The notes under the pieces are model-generated. The model ran no database searches, had not been told where the DNA came from, and saw nothing but the letters and a program-made list of their open reading frames with translations. Shown here piece after piece: positions 38,008-46,714 of a stretch of 64,000 nt of DNA. Numbering within the stretch: the first letter of the stretch is position 1; the number at the start of each line of letters is the position of its first letter. Source of the DNA: Gemmatimonadota bacterium (GTDB taxonomy: Bacteria > Gemmatimonadota > Gemmatimonadetes > Longimicrobiales > Gaopeijiaceae); the NCBI GenBank assembly GCA_030428885.1, contig JAUIEJ010000010.1:1-64000 (forward strand). The letters run 5' to 3'. Position numbers and translations under genes: made by a program.

Positions 38008-39189
38008 CTACCGGCTGCGCAACAGGAACTTGGCCACGCCCCGCACCTCCTCGTCCCGATCGTCGACCATGCGGTCGACCACGGCCCAGGCATCGGGCGT
38101 GTCGAGCCCCGCGAGGGCCTGCACGGCCGCCACCCGGAGGTCGGTGGGCCCCCGCCCCAGGCGCGGCGAGGTGGCGCGTCTCTCCAGGGCGGGCAGGGCC
38201 GCCGCATCGCCGATCCGGCCCAGGGCCCGGAGAATCGCCACGATGCCCGCTTCGTCCGACTCGTCGTCGAGTCGGGCCAGGAGGAGGGGCACGGCGCCGG
38301 CGTCCCGCAGGAGTCCCACCGCCTCGGCGGCGGCCTCCCGCACGCCGGCGTCGCCCACGTCGAGGTAGCTCCGGGCCAGGAGGGCTGCGTCGCCGCCCCC
38401 CACGGCGCCCAGGGCCCGGAGGGCTTCGCTCCGGACCCGGGGATCGTCGTGGGCCAGAGCCGTGGTGAGGAACTGGACGGCGTTGGGAATGCCCGTGCGA
38501 CCGATGACCGTGACGGCGTCCCGCACCACGTGCCACCGGGCGTCCTGGAGGAAGCCCGCCATGATGTCCTGGGCCTCGGGGGCCAGGTGCACCAGGACCT
38601 CGGTGAGGACCCGGCGCGCGATGCGGTCCTCGGTGCGGGCGAGGGTCGACGAGACGGCATCGGCCATCTCGGGATTGAGGCGCCCGAAGGCCCGGGCCAG
38701 GTCCCGCCCCTCGCCTTCGTCCCGGGCCCGATCCACCAGGCGAATGGTGAGGACCCGGGCCACTTCGTCGCTCACCAACTGGCAGGCCAGATCCCGAGCC
38801 CCCTGGTCGTCGGGACGAGCCAGGAGCATGCGCTCCACGGCCACGGCGATGCCCTCGTACTCCCCGGCGGCCTCCAGCACCTCGGCCTGGAAGCGCGCCC
38901 GGAGCGCCCGGGAGGTGCGCTCCTCGCCCCGGGAGGCCAGAAAGGCGGCCAGGGCCCGGCGGAGATCTTCGGTGGAGACGCCGTCGGGGGGGCCGGACCC
39001 CGGAGCCGGCGGAAGGTCGATGCGGTCGGAGGAGGCCTCCACCGGGGGCGGGCGCCGGGGCGGGGACGCCGCCGGGCCGGCCTCGACCTCGCGGGGCGGC
39101 GGCGATTTCTCGGCGCGGCGAAAGAGATCGTCCACGGCCCGGGCCAGATCCGGCGCCCGGGGGCCCTCGCCGCCGCCGCCGTCGTTCAC
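38008..39189 (-). CDS. HEAT-repeat protein
   Basis: 393 residues from GTG 39189, which overlaps the stop of the MBL-rhodanese gene (GTGA). The N-terminal ~100 residues are low-complexity (proline/arginine-rich, EKSPPPREVEAG). The remainder is a run of helical repeats: RWHVVRDAVTVIGRTGIPNA, DDPRVRSEALRALGAVGGGD, DAGVREAAAEAVGLLRDAGA, DEAGIVAILRALGRIGDAAA, TDLRVAAVQALAGLDTPD and DDRDEEVRGVAKFLL, which are HEAT/PBS-lyase-like. It is a scaffold by family; its partner is unknown. Coupling to the sulfur genes upstream may be only operonic. Confidence 0.8.
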   Translation of the reverse strand: MNDGGGGEGPRAPDLARAVDDLFRRAEKSPPPREVEAGPAASPPRRPPPVEASSDRIDLPPAPGSGPPDGVSTEDLRRALAAFLASRGEERTSRALRARFQAEVLEAAGEYEGIAVAVERMLLARPDDQGARDLACQLVSDEVARVLTIRLVDRARDEGEGRDLARAFGRLNPEMADAVSSTLARTEDRIARRVLTEVLVHLAPEAQDIMAGFLQDARWHVVRDAVTVIGRTGIPNAVQFLTTALAHDDPRVRSEALRALGAVGGGDAALLARSYLDVGDAGVREAAAEAVGLLRDAGAVPLLLARLDDESDEAGIVAILRALGRIGDAAALPALERRATSPRLGRGPTDLRVAAVQALAGLDTPDAWAVVDRMVDDRDEEVRGVAKFLLRSR

Positions 39190-40601
39190 CCGCCGCGCTC
39201 CATGGGCAGCCCGGCGCGGGCCCAGGCCTCCACCCCCCCTTCCACGTTCACCGCCCGGCGGCCCCGGGCCTGGAGAAGGGAGCGGGCGATGGCCGACCGG
39301 GCACCGGTCTGACACATCACCAGCACCATGCCGTCGTCGGGCACCTCGTCCAGGGCGTCGGGGAGGCGTCCCAGATGGAGGTGATGCGCGCCCGCCGCGT
39401 GGCCGGTGCGCCACTCCCCCGCCCCCCGCACGTCGAGCAGGAGCGCGCCCCGCTCCAGGCGTTCCGTGGCTTCGGCGGGGCTCACCGACTCGGCCTCCTC
39501 CAGCTCGGCCACCACGTGGTCCTCGTCGAAGAGCTCGGGCCCGGCGAACCCCGTCACCCGGTCGAGACCGATGAAGAAGAGGGCCCGGGCCGCCTCCCGG
39601 GCCGCCGCCTGTTCCACGCCCAGGAACACCAGGGGGACGTCGTAGGGCAGGAGCGACCCCGCCCAGTTCGTGAACGACCGGTTCAGGGGCAGGTTGAGGG
39701 TGCCCGGCAGGTGCCCCGCGGCGAACGCCTCCCGGGGTCGGAGGTCGAGTCCCACGGCCCCCTCGGCCAGGAGTCCCTGGACCCGATCTCCCCCCACCCG
39801 GCCGGGCTCGGGGAGGTGACCCACCACCGGCGGCCCGTCGCGGTTCAGACGCTTCATGACGGCGAAGTACCGGGGCGGCTCGGGCTGGTCGTCCAGGACC
39901 CACGCCACGAACCCGGCCTCGTCGGTGTGGCCCAGAGCCGGGTTCACCAGCCGCTCGTAGCCCAGCGTGCTCGAGGGCATGGCCCCCAGCGCCTTGCCGC
40001 ACGCCGATCCGGCGCCGTGCCCCGGCCAGACCTGGAGATGGTCGGGCAGCGACTCCAGGCGTCGGAGGGACCGGAAGAGGTCCCGGGCGGCCCCGTCCAT
40101 GGTGCCGGCCACTCCGGCCGCCTTCTCCAACAGGTCCGGGCGCCCCACGTCACCCACGAAGAGGAAGTCGCCGCTGAGGAGTCCCATGGGCTCGGACGTC
40201 GTGGCCCCGTCGGTGACCAGAAAGCTCACGTGCTCCGGCGTGTGCCCCGGGGTGTGGAGGGCCGTCAGCCGCACGTTGCCCACCTCCACCACGTCGCCGT
40301 CGTCCAGGAGCCGCGCCCCGTCGCCGTCGGCGAACCGGTAGCTCCAGTCCGGACCACCGCCCGACGACAGGAGCAGACGCGCCCCGGTGCGGGCGGCCAG
40401 CTCCCGGCTCCCCGAGAGGTAGTCGGCGTGGATGTGGGTCTCGGTCACCAGGGTGATGCGCACCCCTTCCTCGGCGGCGGCGCGCACGTAGAGATCGGCG
40501 TCCCGATGGGGGTCCACCACCACGGCTTCCCCCGTGGCCTGACACCCCACGAGGTAGCTGGCCTGGGCCAGGGCATCGTCGTAGAAGCGACGGAAGAGCA
40601 T
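39186..40601 (-). CDS. MBL-fold persulfide dioxygenase-like protein with rhodanese domains
   Basis: 471 residues. MBL domain 1-~245: VVDPHRDAD, TETHIHADYLSG (metal motif, with Tyr in place of the second-last His), LHTPGHTPEHVSF, GDFLFVGDVGRPDL, WPGHGAGSACG. These match ETHE1/CstB-type enzymes that oxidise glutathione or CoA persulfide to sulfite. The first rhodanese-like domain (~265-360) has DLRPREAFAAGHLPGTLNLP but no active-site Cys; the second (~375-465) has LLLDVRGAGEWRTGHA and MCQTGARSAIA with the Cys. The start is 7 bp after the tauE stop, and the stop overlaps the HEAT gene. Confidence 0.9.
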   Translation of the reverse strand: MLFRRFYDDALAQASYLVGCQATGEAVVVDPHRDADLYVRAAAEEGVRITLVTETHIHADYLSGSRELAARTGARLLLSSGGGPDWSYRFADGDGARLLDDGDVVEVGNVRLTALHTPGHTPEHVSFLVTDGATTSEPMGLLSGDFLFVGDVGRPDLLEKAAGVAGTMDGAARDLFRSLRRLESLPDHLQVWPGHGAGSACGKALGAMPSSTLGYERLVNPALGHTDEAGFVAWVLDDQPEPPRYFAVMKRLNRDGPPVVGHLPEPGRVGGDRVQGLLAEGAVGLDLRPREAFAAGHLPGTLNLPLNRSFTNWAGSLLPYDVPLVFLGVEQAAAREAARALFFIGLDRVTGFAGPELFDEDHVVAELEEAESVSPAEATERLERGALLLDVRGAGEWRTGHAAGAHHLHLGRLPDALDEVPDDGMVLVMCQTGARSAIARSLLQARGRRAVNVEGGVEAWARAGLPMERGG

Positions 40602-40607
40602 CTCGGA

Positions 40608-41351
40608 TCAACGGCTGAGGTTCTGAACGAGCATGAACACGGCGACCACCACCAGAAAGACCGCGAAGGCGCGGCGAAGAGCGGCGGGCTTCACGTACCG
40701 CACAAGGTGGGACCCCAGGACGATCCCCGCGACCGCGCAGGCGCCGAAGCCCGCCAGGAGGGGCACGGGAAGCGTCACCCGCCCGGCGTATCCGGCGAAC
40801 CCGGCGGCGGCGTTGAAGGCGATGACCAGGAGCGAGGTGCCCACGGCCCGCTTCATGGGCACCCGGAGCAGGAGCACGAGTGACGGCACGATGACGAATC
40901 CGCCCCCCACCCCCACCACTCCCGTGAGGGCGCCGACCCCCAGCGCCGTGGCCGCCACCAGGAGGGCCCCGGCCCGGGCGCCCTCCTCCCCCACGTCCGG
41001 CCGGCCTCGCAGCATGAAGCCCGCCGCCACCAGCATGACCAGGGCGAAGAGCACGAGCTGGGCCGGACCCGGGATCCACGCCGCGGCCCGGGCGCCGGCG
41101 TAGGCCCCCACCATGGCCGGCGGCGCGAACCACAGGGCGGTGGGCAGGTCCACCCGTCCCGCACGTCCGTGGCGGAAGGCCCCCACCAGGCTCACCAGCC
41201 CCACCACCGCCAGGCTGCCCGCGATGGCCACCGCCGTCTCGAGCCCCAGGACGTAGACCAGGATCGGGACGGTGAGCACCGACCCGCCGCCGCCCAGGAG
41301 GCCCAGGACGAGACCGACGATCAGACCCAGGAGGGCGCCGAGTGGGGGCAT
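40608..41351 (-). CDS. TauE/SafE-family sulfite/anion exporter
   Basis: 247 residues, about eight helices. The two family repeats are visible: LGALLGLIVGLVLGLLGGGG then VLTVPILVYVLGL, and LGVGALTGVVGVGGGFVIVP with SLVLLLRVPMKRAVGTSLLV. Members export sulfite, sulfonates or related anions. Here it is 6 bp ahead of a persulfide dioxygenase-like enzyme that makes sulfite, so sulfite export is the likely job, as in cst-type operons. No CstR/CsoR regulator or sulfide:quinone reductase is in the window. Confidence 0.88.
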   Translation of the reverse strand: MPPLGALLGLIVGLVLGLLGGGGSVLTVPILVYVLGLETAVAIAGSLAVVGLVSLVGAFRHGRAGRVDLPTALWFAPPAMVGAYAGARAAAWIPGPAQLVLFALVMLVAAGFMLRGRPDVGEEGARAGALLVAATALGVGALTGVVGVGGGFVIVPSLVLLLRVPMKRAVGTSLLVIAFNAAAGFAGYAGRVTLPVPLLAGFGACAVAGIVLGSHLVRYVKPAALRRAFAVFLVVVAVFMLVQNLSR

Positions 41352-41516
41352 GGAATCGGATCCGGAAAACGGGGGAACAAAGGGAGCATGGCTCGCCGCG
41401 GGACCCCTGTCCATCGCTCCCCGCCGGCGCGGGGTGTTGCCCCCTCCCCTGACCCCCGGGCATCTTCGCGGTCTCGCCGGCCCCCGCCGTCCGTCGTCTC
41501 CCCACCCCCGCGCTCC

Positions 41517-44500
41517 ATGCGTCGTTTCGTCGTCCGCCCCGTGGGCTCCGCCGCCGCCCTCCTCGCCCTCTCCCTCGCGGGATCCGCGCCGGCCCCGGCC
41601 CAGACCCCGGCCTCCGCCGCCCTGGACGGCCTCGAGCCCCGCTTCATCGGGCCCGCCGTCATGAGCGGTCGCATCGTGGATCTGGCGGTGGTGGAGAGCG
41701 GCCAGGTGTTCTACGTCGCCACGTCCACCGGCGGCGTCTGGAAGACCGTCGACGGGGGGGTGACCTACGCTCCGGTCTTCGAGAACGAGGGCACCCACTC
41801 GGTGGGCGACGTGGCGGTGCACCCGGGAGACACCACCGTGGTCTGGGTGGGCACGGGCGAACGGGCCAGCCGCCAGAGCTCGGGGTGGGGCGACGGGGTC
41901 TACAAGTCCACCGACGGCGGGGAGAGCTGGCAGCACATGGGACTGTCCGATTCCAAGCACATCGGCCGGATCCGCATGCACCCCGACGACCCCGACGTCG
42001 TCTTCGTGGCGGCCATGGGCCACCTCTGGGGTCCCAACGAGGAGCGGGGCCTCTACCGGTCCACCGACGGCGGCGCCACCTGGGAGCGGGTGCTGAACGT
42101 CGACGAGGACACGGGGGTGGTGGACGTGATCCTCGACCCCTCCGACCCCGACATCGTCTACGCGTCGTCGTATCAGCGGCGCCGGCGGCCCTACGGCTTC
42201 CACGGGGGCGGGCCCGGGAGCGGTCTGTGGAAGAGCACCGACGGGGGCGACACCTGGACGAAACTCACCAACGCCGGGATCGACAACGGCCTGCCCACCG
42301 GCGACATGGGCCGCATCGGCATCGACGTGTACGCCGCCGACCCCCGCATCGTCTACGTGAGCATCGAGCAGGGCGAGCGCTACAACGCCTCCACGGCGTA
42401 CCTGCAGCGGGAGGCGGGAATCTACCGCTCCGAGGACCGGGGCGAGACCTGGGAGCACATGTCGGACTGGAATCCCCGGCCCATGTACGCGTCCCAGATC
42501 ACCGTCGACCCCAACGACGACCAGCGCATCTACATGGTCAACTCGTACTCGTGGTCCGACGACGGGGGGCGCACCTTTACCGTGCCCCGGCAGTCGCTCC
42601 ACGGCGACGACCGCCTCGTGTGGGTCGATCCGGCCAACTCCCACCACGTCATGAAGGCCGACGACGGGGGGCTGGGACTCTCGTGGGACCGGGGCGTGAC
42701 CTGGATCTACGTGACCAACCTGCCCGTGAGCCAGTGGTACCGGGTGGGGCTCGACAACTCCACCCCCTTCCGCATCTGCGGCGGGCTCCAGGACAACGGG
42801 TCGTGGTGCGGCCCCTCGGCCACGTACCGCAACGAGGGCATTCTCGACCAGGACTGGATCAAGGTCGGGGGCGGCGACGGCTTCCGGAACGTGTTCGACA
42901 CCACCACGAACCGGGTGCTCTACTCCGAGTCCCAGTATCTCGGACTCCAGCGCGTCGACCTCCACACCATGGAGTCCAAGAGCATCCGGCCCAACCAACC
43001 CGAGGGCTTCATCGGCGGACGGCGCAACTGGACGACGTGGCCCGACCTCGACAACCCCGAGGAGCGTCTCGGCAACGCCATGCCTCCGGGCAACTGGGAT
43101 GGCCCGTTCATCGTGTCGCCCCACGATCCCAACACCCTCTACGCCGGGCTCGACGAGCTCTTCGTGAGCCGGGATCGGGGCGATTCGTGGCGTTCGCTGG
43201 GGGATCTCACGACGGGTGTCGATCGGCGCACGCTGACCATCATGGGCGAGCGCCCCGACAGCTTCACCCTCTCCCTCGACGACGGGATTCCCTACTACCC
43301 CACCCTGTCGGAGATCGCCGAATCACCGCTCCGGGCCGGCGTGCTCTACGTCGGGACCGACGACGGCCAGGTGCAGGTGTCCATGGACGGGGGCCGGACG
43401 TGGGACTCGGTGGCGGGCGCGGTGCCCGGCCTGCCCGGCGACGCCTGGATCAACGGGCTGGAGCCGTCGCGCCACGTGGAGGGGCGGGTGTATCTGGTGG
43501 CCAACAACTACCGCAACGACGACTACGCCAACTACGTGTGGCGCTCCGAGGACCACGGCGCCACCTGGACCCGCATCGACGGTTCGCTCCCGGCGGAGCG
43601 GGTGGCCCGGACGCTTCGGGAGGACCCGCGCAACCCCGACCTGCTCTACCTGGGCACGGAGCTGGGGCTGTTCGTGTCGTTCGACCGCGGAGGCGCGTGG
43701 ACCGAGCTCCGGGCCGGGATGCCCCTCATGGCCTTCAACGACCTGGTGGTGCACCCCCGGGACAACGATCTGGTGCTGGCGACCCACAGCCGGGGCGTCT
43801 TCATCCTGGACGACGTGAACGCCCTCCAGGAGTTCACGCCCGCGGTGGCGGCGAGCGCGGCGCACCTCTTCTCCCTGGAACCCGCCTACCAGATCCGCTA
43901 CAACGGCGAGCGTGGCCACACGGGCGACATGATCTTCACCGGCGAGAACCCCCCGGCCGGGGCCATCGTCTCGTACTGGTTGGGCGACGGCGTGGCCGAC
44001 GCCTCGCTCCGGGTGTTCGACGGCGACGGCGCCGAGGTCGCGGCGATTCCCGTGGAGGCGCCCGGGGCAGGCATGAACCGGGCGGTGTGGAATCTCCGCA
44101 TGTCCATGGGGACGCCCCAGGAGGCGCGCTTCGGGCCCACGGGGCCCCTGGTGGTCCCGGGCACCTACACGGTGCGGCTCACGGCGGGCGGGGTCACCAC
44201 GGAGCAGCCCCTCACCGTTCGGGAAGACCCCCGCATCGACGTCGATCCCACCACCCGGGCCCAGTGGACGGCCCAGCTCGTGGAGCGCACCCGACTGGGG
44301 ATCCGGGCCATCGAGTTCGCCAACCGGGTCGGGCGCATGGCCGAGGGCCTGGAGGACGGCACCCCCGACGACCTCCGGGCCGCCGTGGGCGACCTCCTGC
44401 GGGAGGCCGGCGAACTCCGGTCCCGGGCGAACCGCCTGAGGAGTGCCGAAGGGTGGGTGGGCCCCCTGTCGGCCGACGAGGTGGCCCTGGAGGCCTTCGT

Positions 44501-44570
44501 GGCCGAGATGCTGGACACCCTGACCGCCGAGGCCGACGCCCTGGAGGGCCGGCTGGGAGGGGGCTTCTAG
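41517..44570 (+). CDS. Vps10/sortilin-type Asp-box beta-propeller protein (copy 2)
   Basis: 1017 residues from ATG 41517. Signal peptide AAALLALSLAGSAPAPAQ. At least nine Asp boxes follow (KSTDGGESWQ, RSTDGGATWE, KSTDGGDTWT, RSEDRGETWE, VSRDRGDSWR, VSMDGGRTWD, RSEDHGATWT, VSFDRGGAWT), after the family mark EPRFIGPAVMSGRIVDLAV. The C-terminal region has a beta-sandwich (PAGAIVSYWLGDGVADASLR) and a final helical segment. It is a paralogue of the 27.1-30.2 kb protein, about the same length, but lacks the glycine-rich insert. Exported; role unproven. Its TAG stop overlaps the TAG of the convergent glycosyltransferase. Confidence 0.88.
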   Translation: MRRFVVRPVGSAAALLALSLAGSAPAPAQTPASAALDGLEPRFIGPAVMSGRIVDLAVVESGQVFYVATSTGGVWKTVDGGVTYAPVFENEGTHSVGDVAVHPGDTTVVWVGTGERASRQSSGWGDGVYKSTDGGESWQHMGLSDSKHIGRIRMHPDDPDVVFVAAMGHLWGPNEERGLYRSTDGGATWERVLNVDEDTGVVDVILDPSDPDIVYASSYQRRRRPYGFHGGGPGSGLWKSTDGGDTWTKLTNAGIDNGLPTGDMGRIGIDVYAADPRIVYVSIEQGERYNASTAYLQREAGIYRSEDRGETWEHMSDWNPRPMYASQITVDPNDDQRIYMVNSYSWSDDGGRTFTVPRQSLHGDDRLVWVDPANSHHVMKADDGGLGLSWDRGVTWIYVTNLPVSQWYRVGLDNSTPFRICGGLQDNGSWCGPSATYRNEGILDQDWIKVGGGDGFRNVFDTTTNRVLYSESQYLGLQRVDLHTMESKSIRPNQPEGFIGGRRNWTTWPDLDNPEERLGNAMPPGNWDGPFIVSPHDPNTLYAGLDELFVSRDRGDSWRSLGDLTTGVDRRTLTIMGERPDSFTLSLDDGIPYYPTLSEIAESPLRAGVLYVGTDDGQVQVSMDGGRTWDSVAGAVPGLPGDAWINGLEPSRHVEGRVYLVANNYRNDDYANYVWRSEDHGATWTRIDGSLPAERVARTLREDPRNPDLLYLGTELGLFVSFDRGGAWTELRAGMPLMAFNDLVVHPRDNDLVLATHSRGVFILDDVNALQEFTPAVAASAAHLFSLEPAYQIRYNGERGHTGDMIFTGENPPAGAIVSYWLGDGVADASLRVFDGDGAEVAAIPVEAPGAGMNRAVWNLRMSMGTPQEARFGPTGPLVVPGTYTVRLTAGGVTTEQPLTVREDPRIDVDPTTRAQWTAQLVERTRLGIRAIEFANRVGRMAEGLEDGTPDDLRAAVGDLLREAGELRSRANRLRSAEGWVGPLSADEVALEAFVAEMLDTLTAEADALEGRLGGGF

Positions 44571-45868
44571 ACCGGGCTCGTCTCGGGGGTCCCGAGGCCC
44601 GCCAGGACGTCGGCCAACCGGGCCACGCTTCGCTCCTCGGAGTACTCCGGGGACGGCGGGGGCAGGACGGGCTGGGCCTGGATGCGGCGTCGGATCGCAC
44701 CGAGCCCCGCCACGAGGCCCTCCAACGACTCGGTGGGCACCGAGACCCCGAGGTCGAGCTCGTCGATGAGGCGGGACGCCGGGCCCGTGCCCACGAGCCC
44801 CAGCACGTGGCGCCGTCGCTCCATGTAGTCGAAGAGCTTGGCAGGGACGGCCACCCGGGTCTCCACCATGTGGGGCGGCTGGAGCAGGATCAGCCCGTGG
44901 GCCTCCCGCTGGAGTCGCACCGCCTCCTCCGACGTGACCCAGGGCCGGATGTCCACCCGGTCGGCCACCCCGGCCTCCCGGGCCACGTCCACCAGCGGAC
45001 CGGCGTCGCCCCCCACGAAGCAGAGCTCCACGTCGGCCTCCCCGGCTCGCCGCGCGGCGCCGGCGGCCTCGATGAGGGCGGCGGCCTGCTCGAGGCGTCC
45101 GTAGGCCAGCGATCCCGTGTGGACCAGGCGGACGGGCTGACCCTGCGCGGGCGCCGGGAGCACCTCGGCCCCGTCCACCGCTCCGAAGCAGTTGGGGATG
45201 CAACTGAATCGGGCGGCCGAGGCGGGAAACCGTTCCGCCAGGAGCTCGGCCATGTCGGGGGTGGTGAAGACCACGTGGTCGGCGGTCTGCATGACCTCGT
45301 CCCGGAGAGCGGCCCACCAGAGCAGGCGCCGGCGGCGGGGATGGAGCACCCCCCACGGCGACCGGGCGGTTTCGTCCACCCACCACACGTCCCGGGCGTC
45401 GAGCACCACGGGCACGCCCCGGGCTCGGGCCGCGCGCACCGTGGGAATCACCGACGGGAACGGCGGGCCCTCCACCACGACCGCATGGTAGCCGCCCCCG
45501 TCCAGGAGCGCCTCGACCCGCCGGGCCGCCGCGGCGCCCCACCGCCAGGCCCAGTCCCGGGTCATGACGAGCCACTCGACGTACGCGCGGGTCTTCCACC
45601 AGGCCCGGGGTACCACCGCCCCGGGGGGCGGCACGTCGAAGGGGTTCCGCCCCAGGATCCACGCCGCGGGCACCGAGTGGATCTCCGACGCCTCGGGCAC
45701 CAGGCGATGGCGCGTGGGATCGGGTTCGTCGCTCAGCCCGTAGGGCGGACCGCACACGACGTCCACCTGGACCCCGAACTCGGGGAGCCGCCGGGCCCAG
45801 CGGGCAGGGCGAATGCCGCCCACGGCCCGGGCCGGGGGAAAATGGAAGGAAACGAGGAGGATCTTCAC
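44567..45868 (-). CDS. GT-B glycosyltransferase (family 4-like)
   Basis: 433 residues from GTG 45868, with GGAG 10 nt upstream; the frame runs on to 45892. The first strand is typical: KILLVSFHFPPARAVGGIRP. The acceptor domain is followed by a donor domain with VRLVHTGSLAYGRLEQAAAL, ELCFVGGDAGPLVD, VDIRPWVTSEEAVRLQREAH and KLFDYMERRRHVLGLVGTGP. This is the GT4-like layout of cell-envelope polysaccharide or glycolipid enzymes. Only one such gene is here, so no pathway can be given. Convergent with the Vps10-like gene. Confidence 0.85.
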   Translation of the reverse strand: MKILLVSFHFPPARAVGGIRPARWARRLPEFGVQVDVVCGPPYGLSDEPDPTRHRLVPEASEIHSVPAAWILGRNPFDVPPPGAVVPRAWWKTRAYVEWLVMTRDWAWRWGAAAARRVEALLDGGGYHAVVVEGPPFPSVIPTVRAARARGVPVVLDARDVWWVDETARSPWGVLHPRRRRLLWWAALRDEVMQTADHVVFTTPDMAELLAERFPASAARFSCIPNCFGAVDGAEVLPAPAQGQPVRLVHTGSLAYGRLEQAAALIEAAGAARRAGEADVELCFVGGDAGPLVDVAREAGVADRVDIRPWVTSEEAVRLQREAHGLILLQPPHMVETRVAVPAKLFDYMERRRHVLGLVGTGPASRLIDELDLGVSVPTESLEGLVAGLGAIRRRIQAQPVLPPPSPEYSEERSVARLADVLAGLGTPETSPV

Positions 45869-46069
45869 CGACCGGGCACTCCCATGGAGCACCCGGAAAG
45901 CGCCGGGACGGGACGGGCGGACACACGGATAGGGTCCAGGCCGGCCACACGTGCGGCGTGGTTCATGAGCGGGGGGTAGTCTTTCTTGCGGGTGGGGGGC
46001 CGACTCCGGATCACCGGAGCCGCGGCGCGAAGGCCGTACAGTTGTACCGCTGAGCGGAGAAGAGTTCCC

Positions 46070-46651
46070 TCAGGGACCGGGCTGCGCCCGGCGGGCCCTC
46101 CGGCGACGCAGCCACAGCGCCAGGACCAGGGGCACGACCAGGATCGCCAGGAGGGGAACCATCACGGCCAGCACCGTGACCAGGCCCGAAAGGATCGCCT
46201 CGCCCACGGCCACGATGGGGTTGCCCAGCCCCCCCGTGGTGGCCAGGGAGCCCGCCCGCAGCGCCACCGTCCCGGCCTGGACGACCCCGGCGGCGCCCCC
46301 TCCGGCCACCACCGCCAGCACCCACTGGAGCACGTCGGGGGCATCGCCCAGGGTGAACGCGGCCAGAAGGGTGCCCGCCACCAGCGCCGCCGGCGTGGCC
46401 ACCGTGTCCAGGGCGTTGTCGAGCCAGGGCACGAAATAGGCGCCGAGCTCGGCCACCACGGCCACCCCCAGCACCTGGGTGGCCGTGGAACTGGCCACCC
46501 AGGCCAGTTCGGGGTCGGGTTCCAGGTAGCCGAACCGGGCCGCGAGGCTCGCGCCCAGGAGGGGCACGAACACCCGGAACCCGCTGGCGGCGGCGAGGCC
46601 GACGCCGGCGGCGAGGGCGACGATCAGGTCGAGACGAACGGAGTCCATCAT
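46070..46651 (-). CDS. DUF4126-family membrane protein
   Basis: 193 residues; a tandem ATGATG gives two possible starts (46651 and 46648). About six hydrophobic helices: LIVALAAGVGLAAASGFRVF, VLGVAVVAELGAYFVPWLDN, LVAGTLLAAFTLGD, WVLAVVAGGGAAGVVQAGTV, LSGLVTVLAVMVPLLAILVV. The G-x-R-V-F-x-P start, E-x-x-A-Y-x-x-P-x-x-D-N-x-L-D and the TGGLGNPIV loop are the marks of DUF4126, a family of unknown function. The C-terminus is strongly basic. Divergent from the desaturase. Confidence 0.85.
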   Translation of the reverse strand: MMDSVRLDLIVALAAGVGLAAASGFRVFVPLLGASLAARFGYLEPDPELAWVASSTATQVLGVAVVAELGAYFVPWLDNALDTVATPAALVAGTLLAAFTLGDAPDVLQWVLAVVAGGGAAGVVQAGTVALRAGSLATTGGLGNPIVAVGEAILSGLVTVLAVMVPLLAILVVPLVLALWLRRRRARRAQPGP

Positions 46652-46714
46652 GGTGCGGAAGGGTGGGGCCGCGCCGCATCTTGCCGCAACGGCCGGGGGC
46701 GAACATCGTCCGAG

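Noticed and set aside
41885-45979. 1364-residue open frame on the plus strand
   Set aside because: Overlaps the Vps10-like gene in another frame and runs antisense through the glycosyltransferase; arginine/proline-rich with no motif.
46034-46045. Short dyad GTACA-GT-TGTAC downstream of the DUF4126 gene
   Set aside because: Five-base arms only; too weak to call an operator or terminator.
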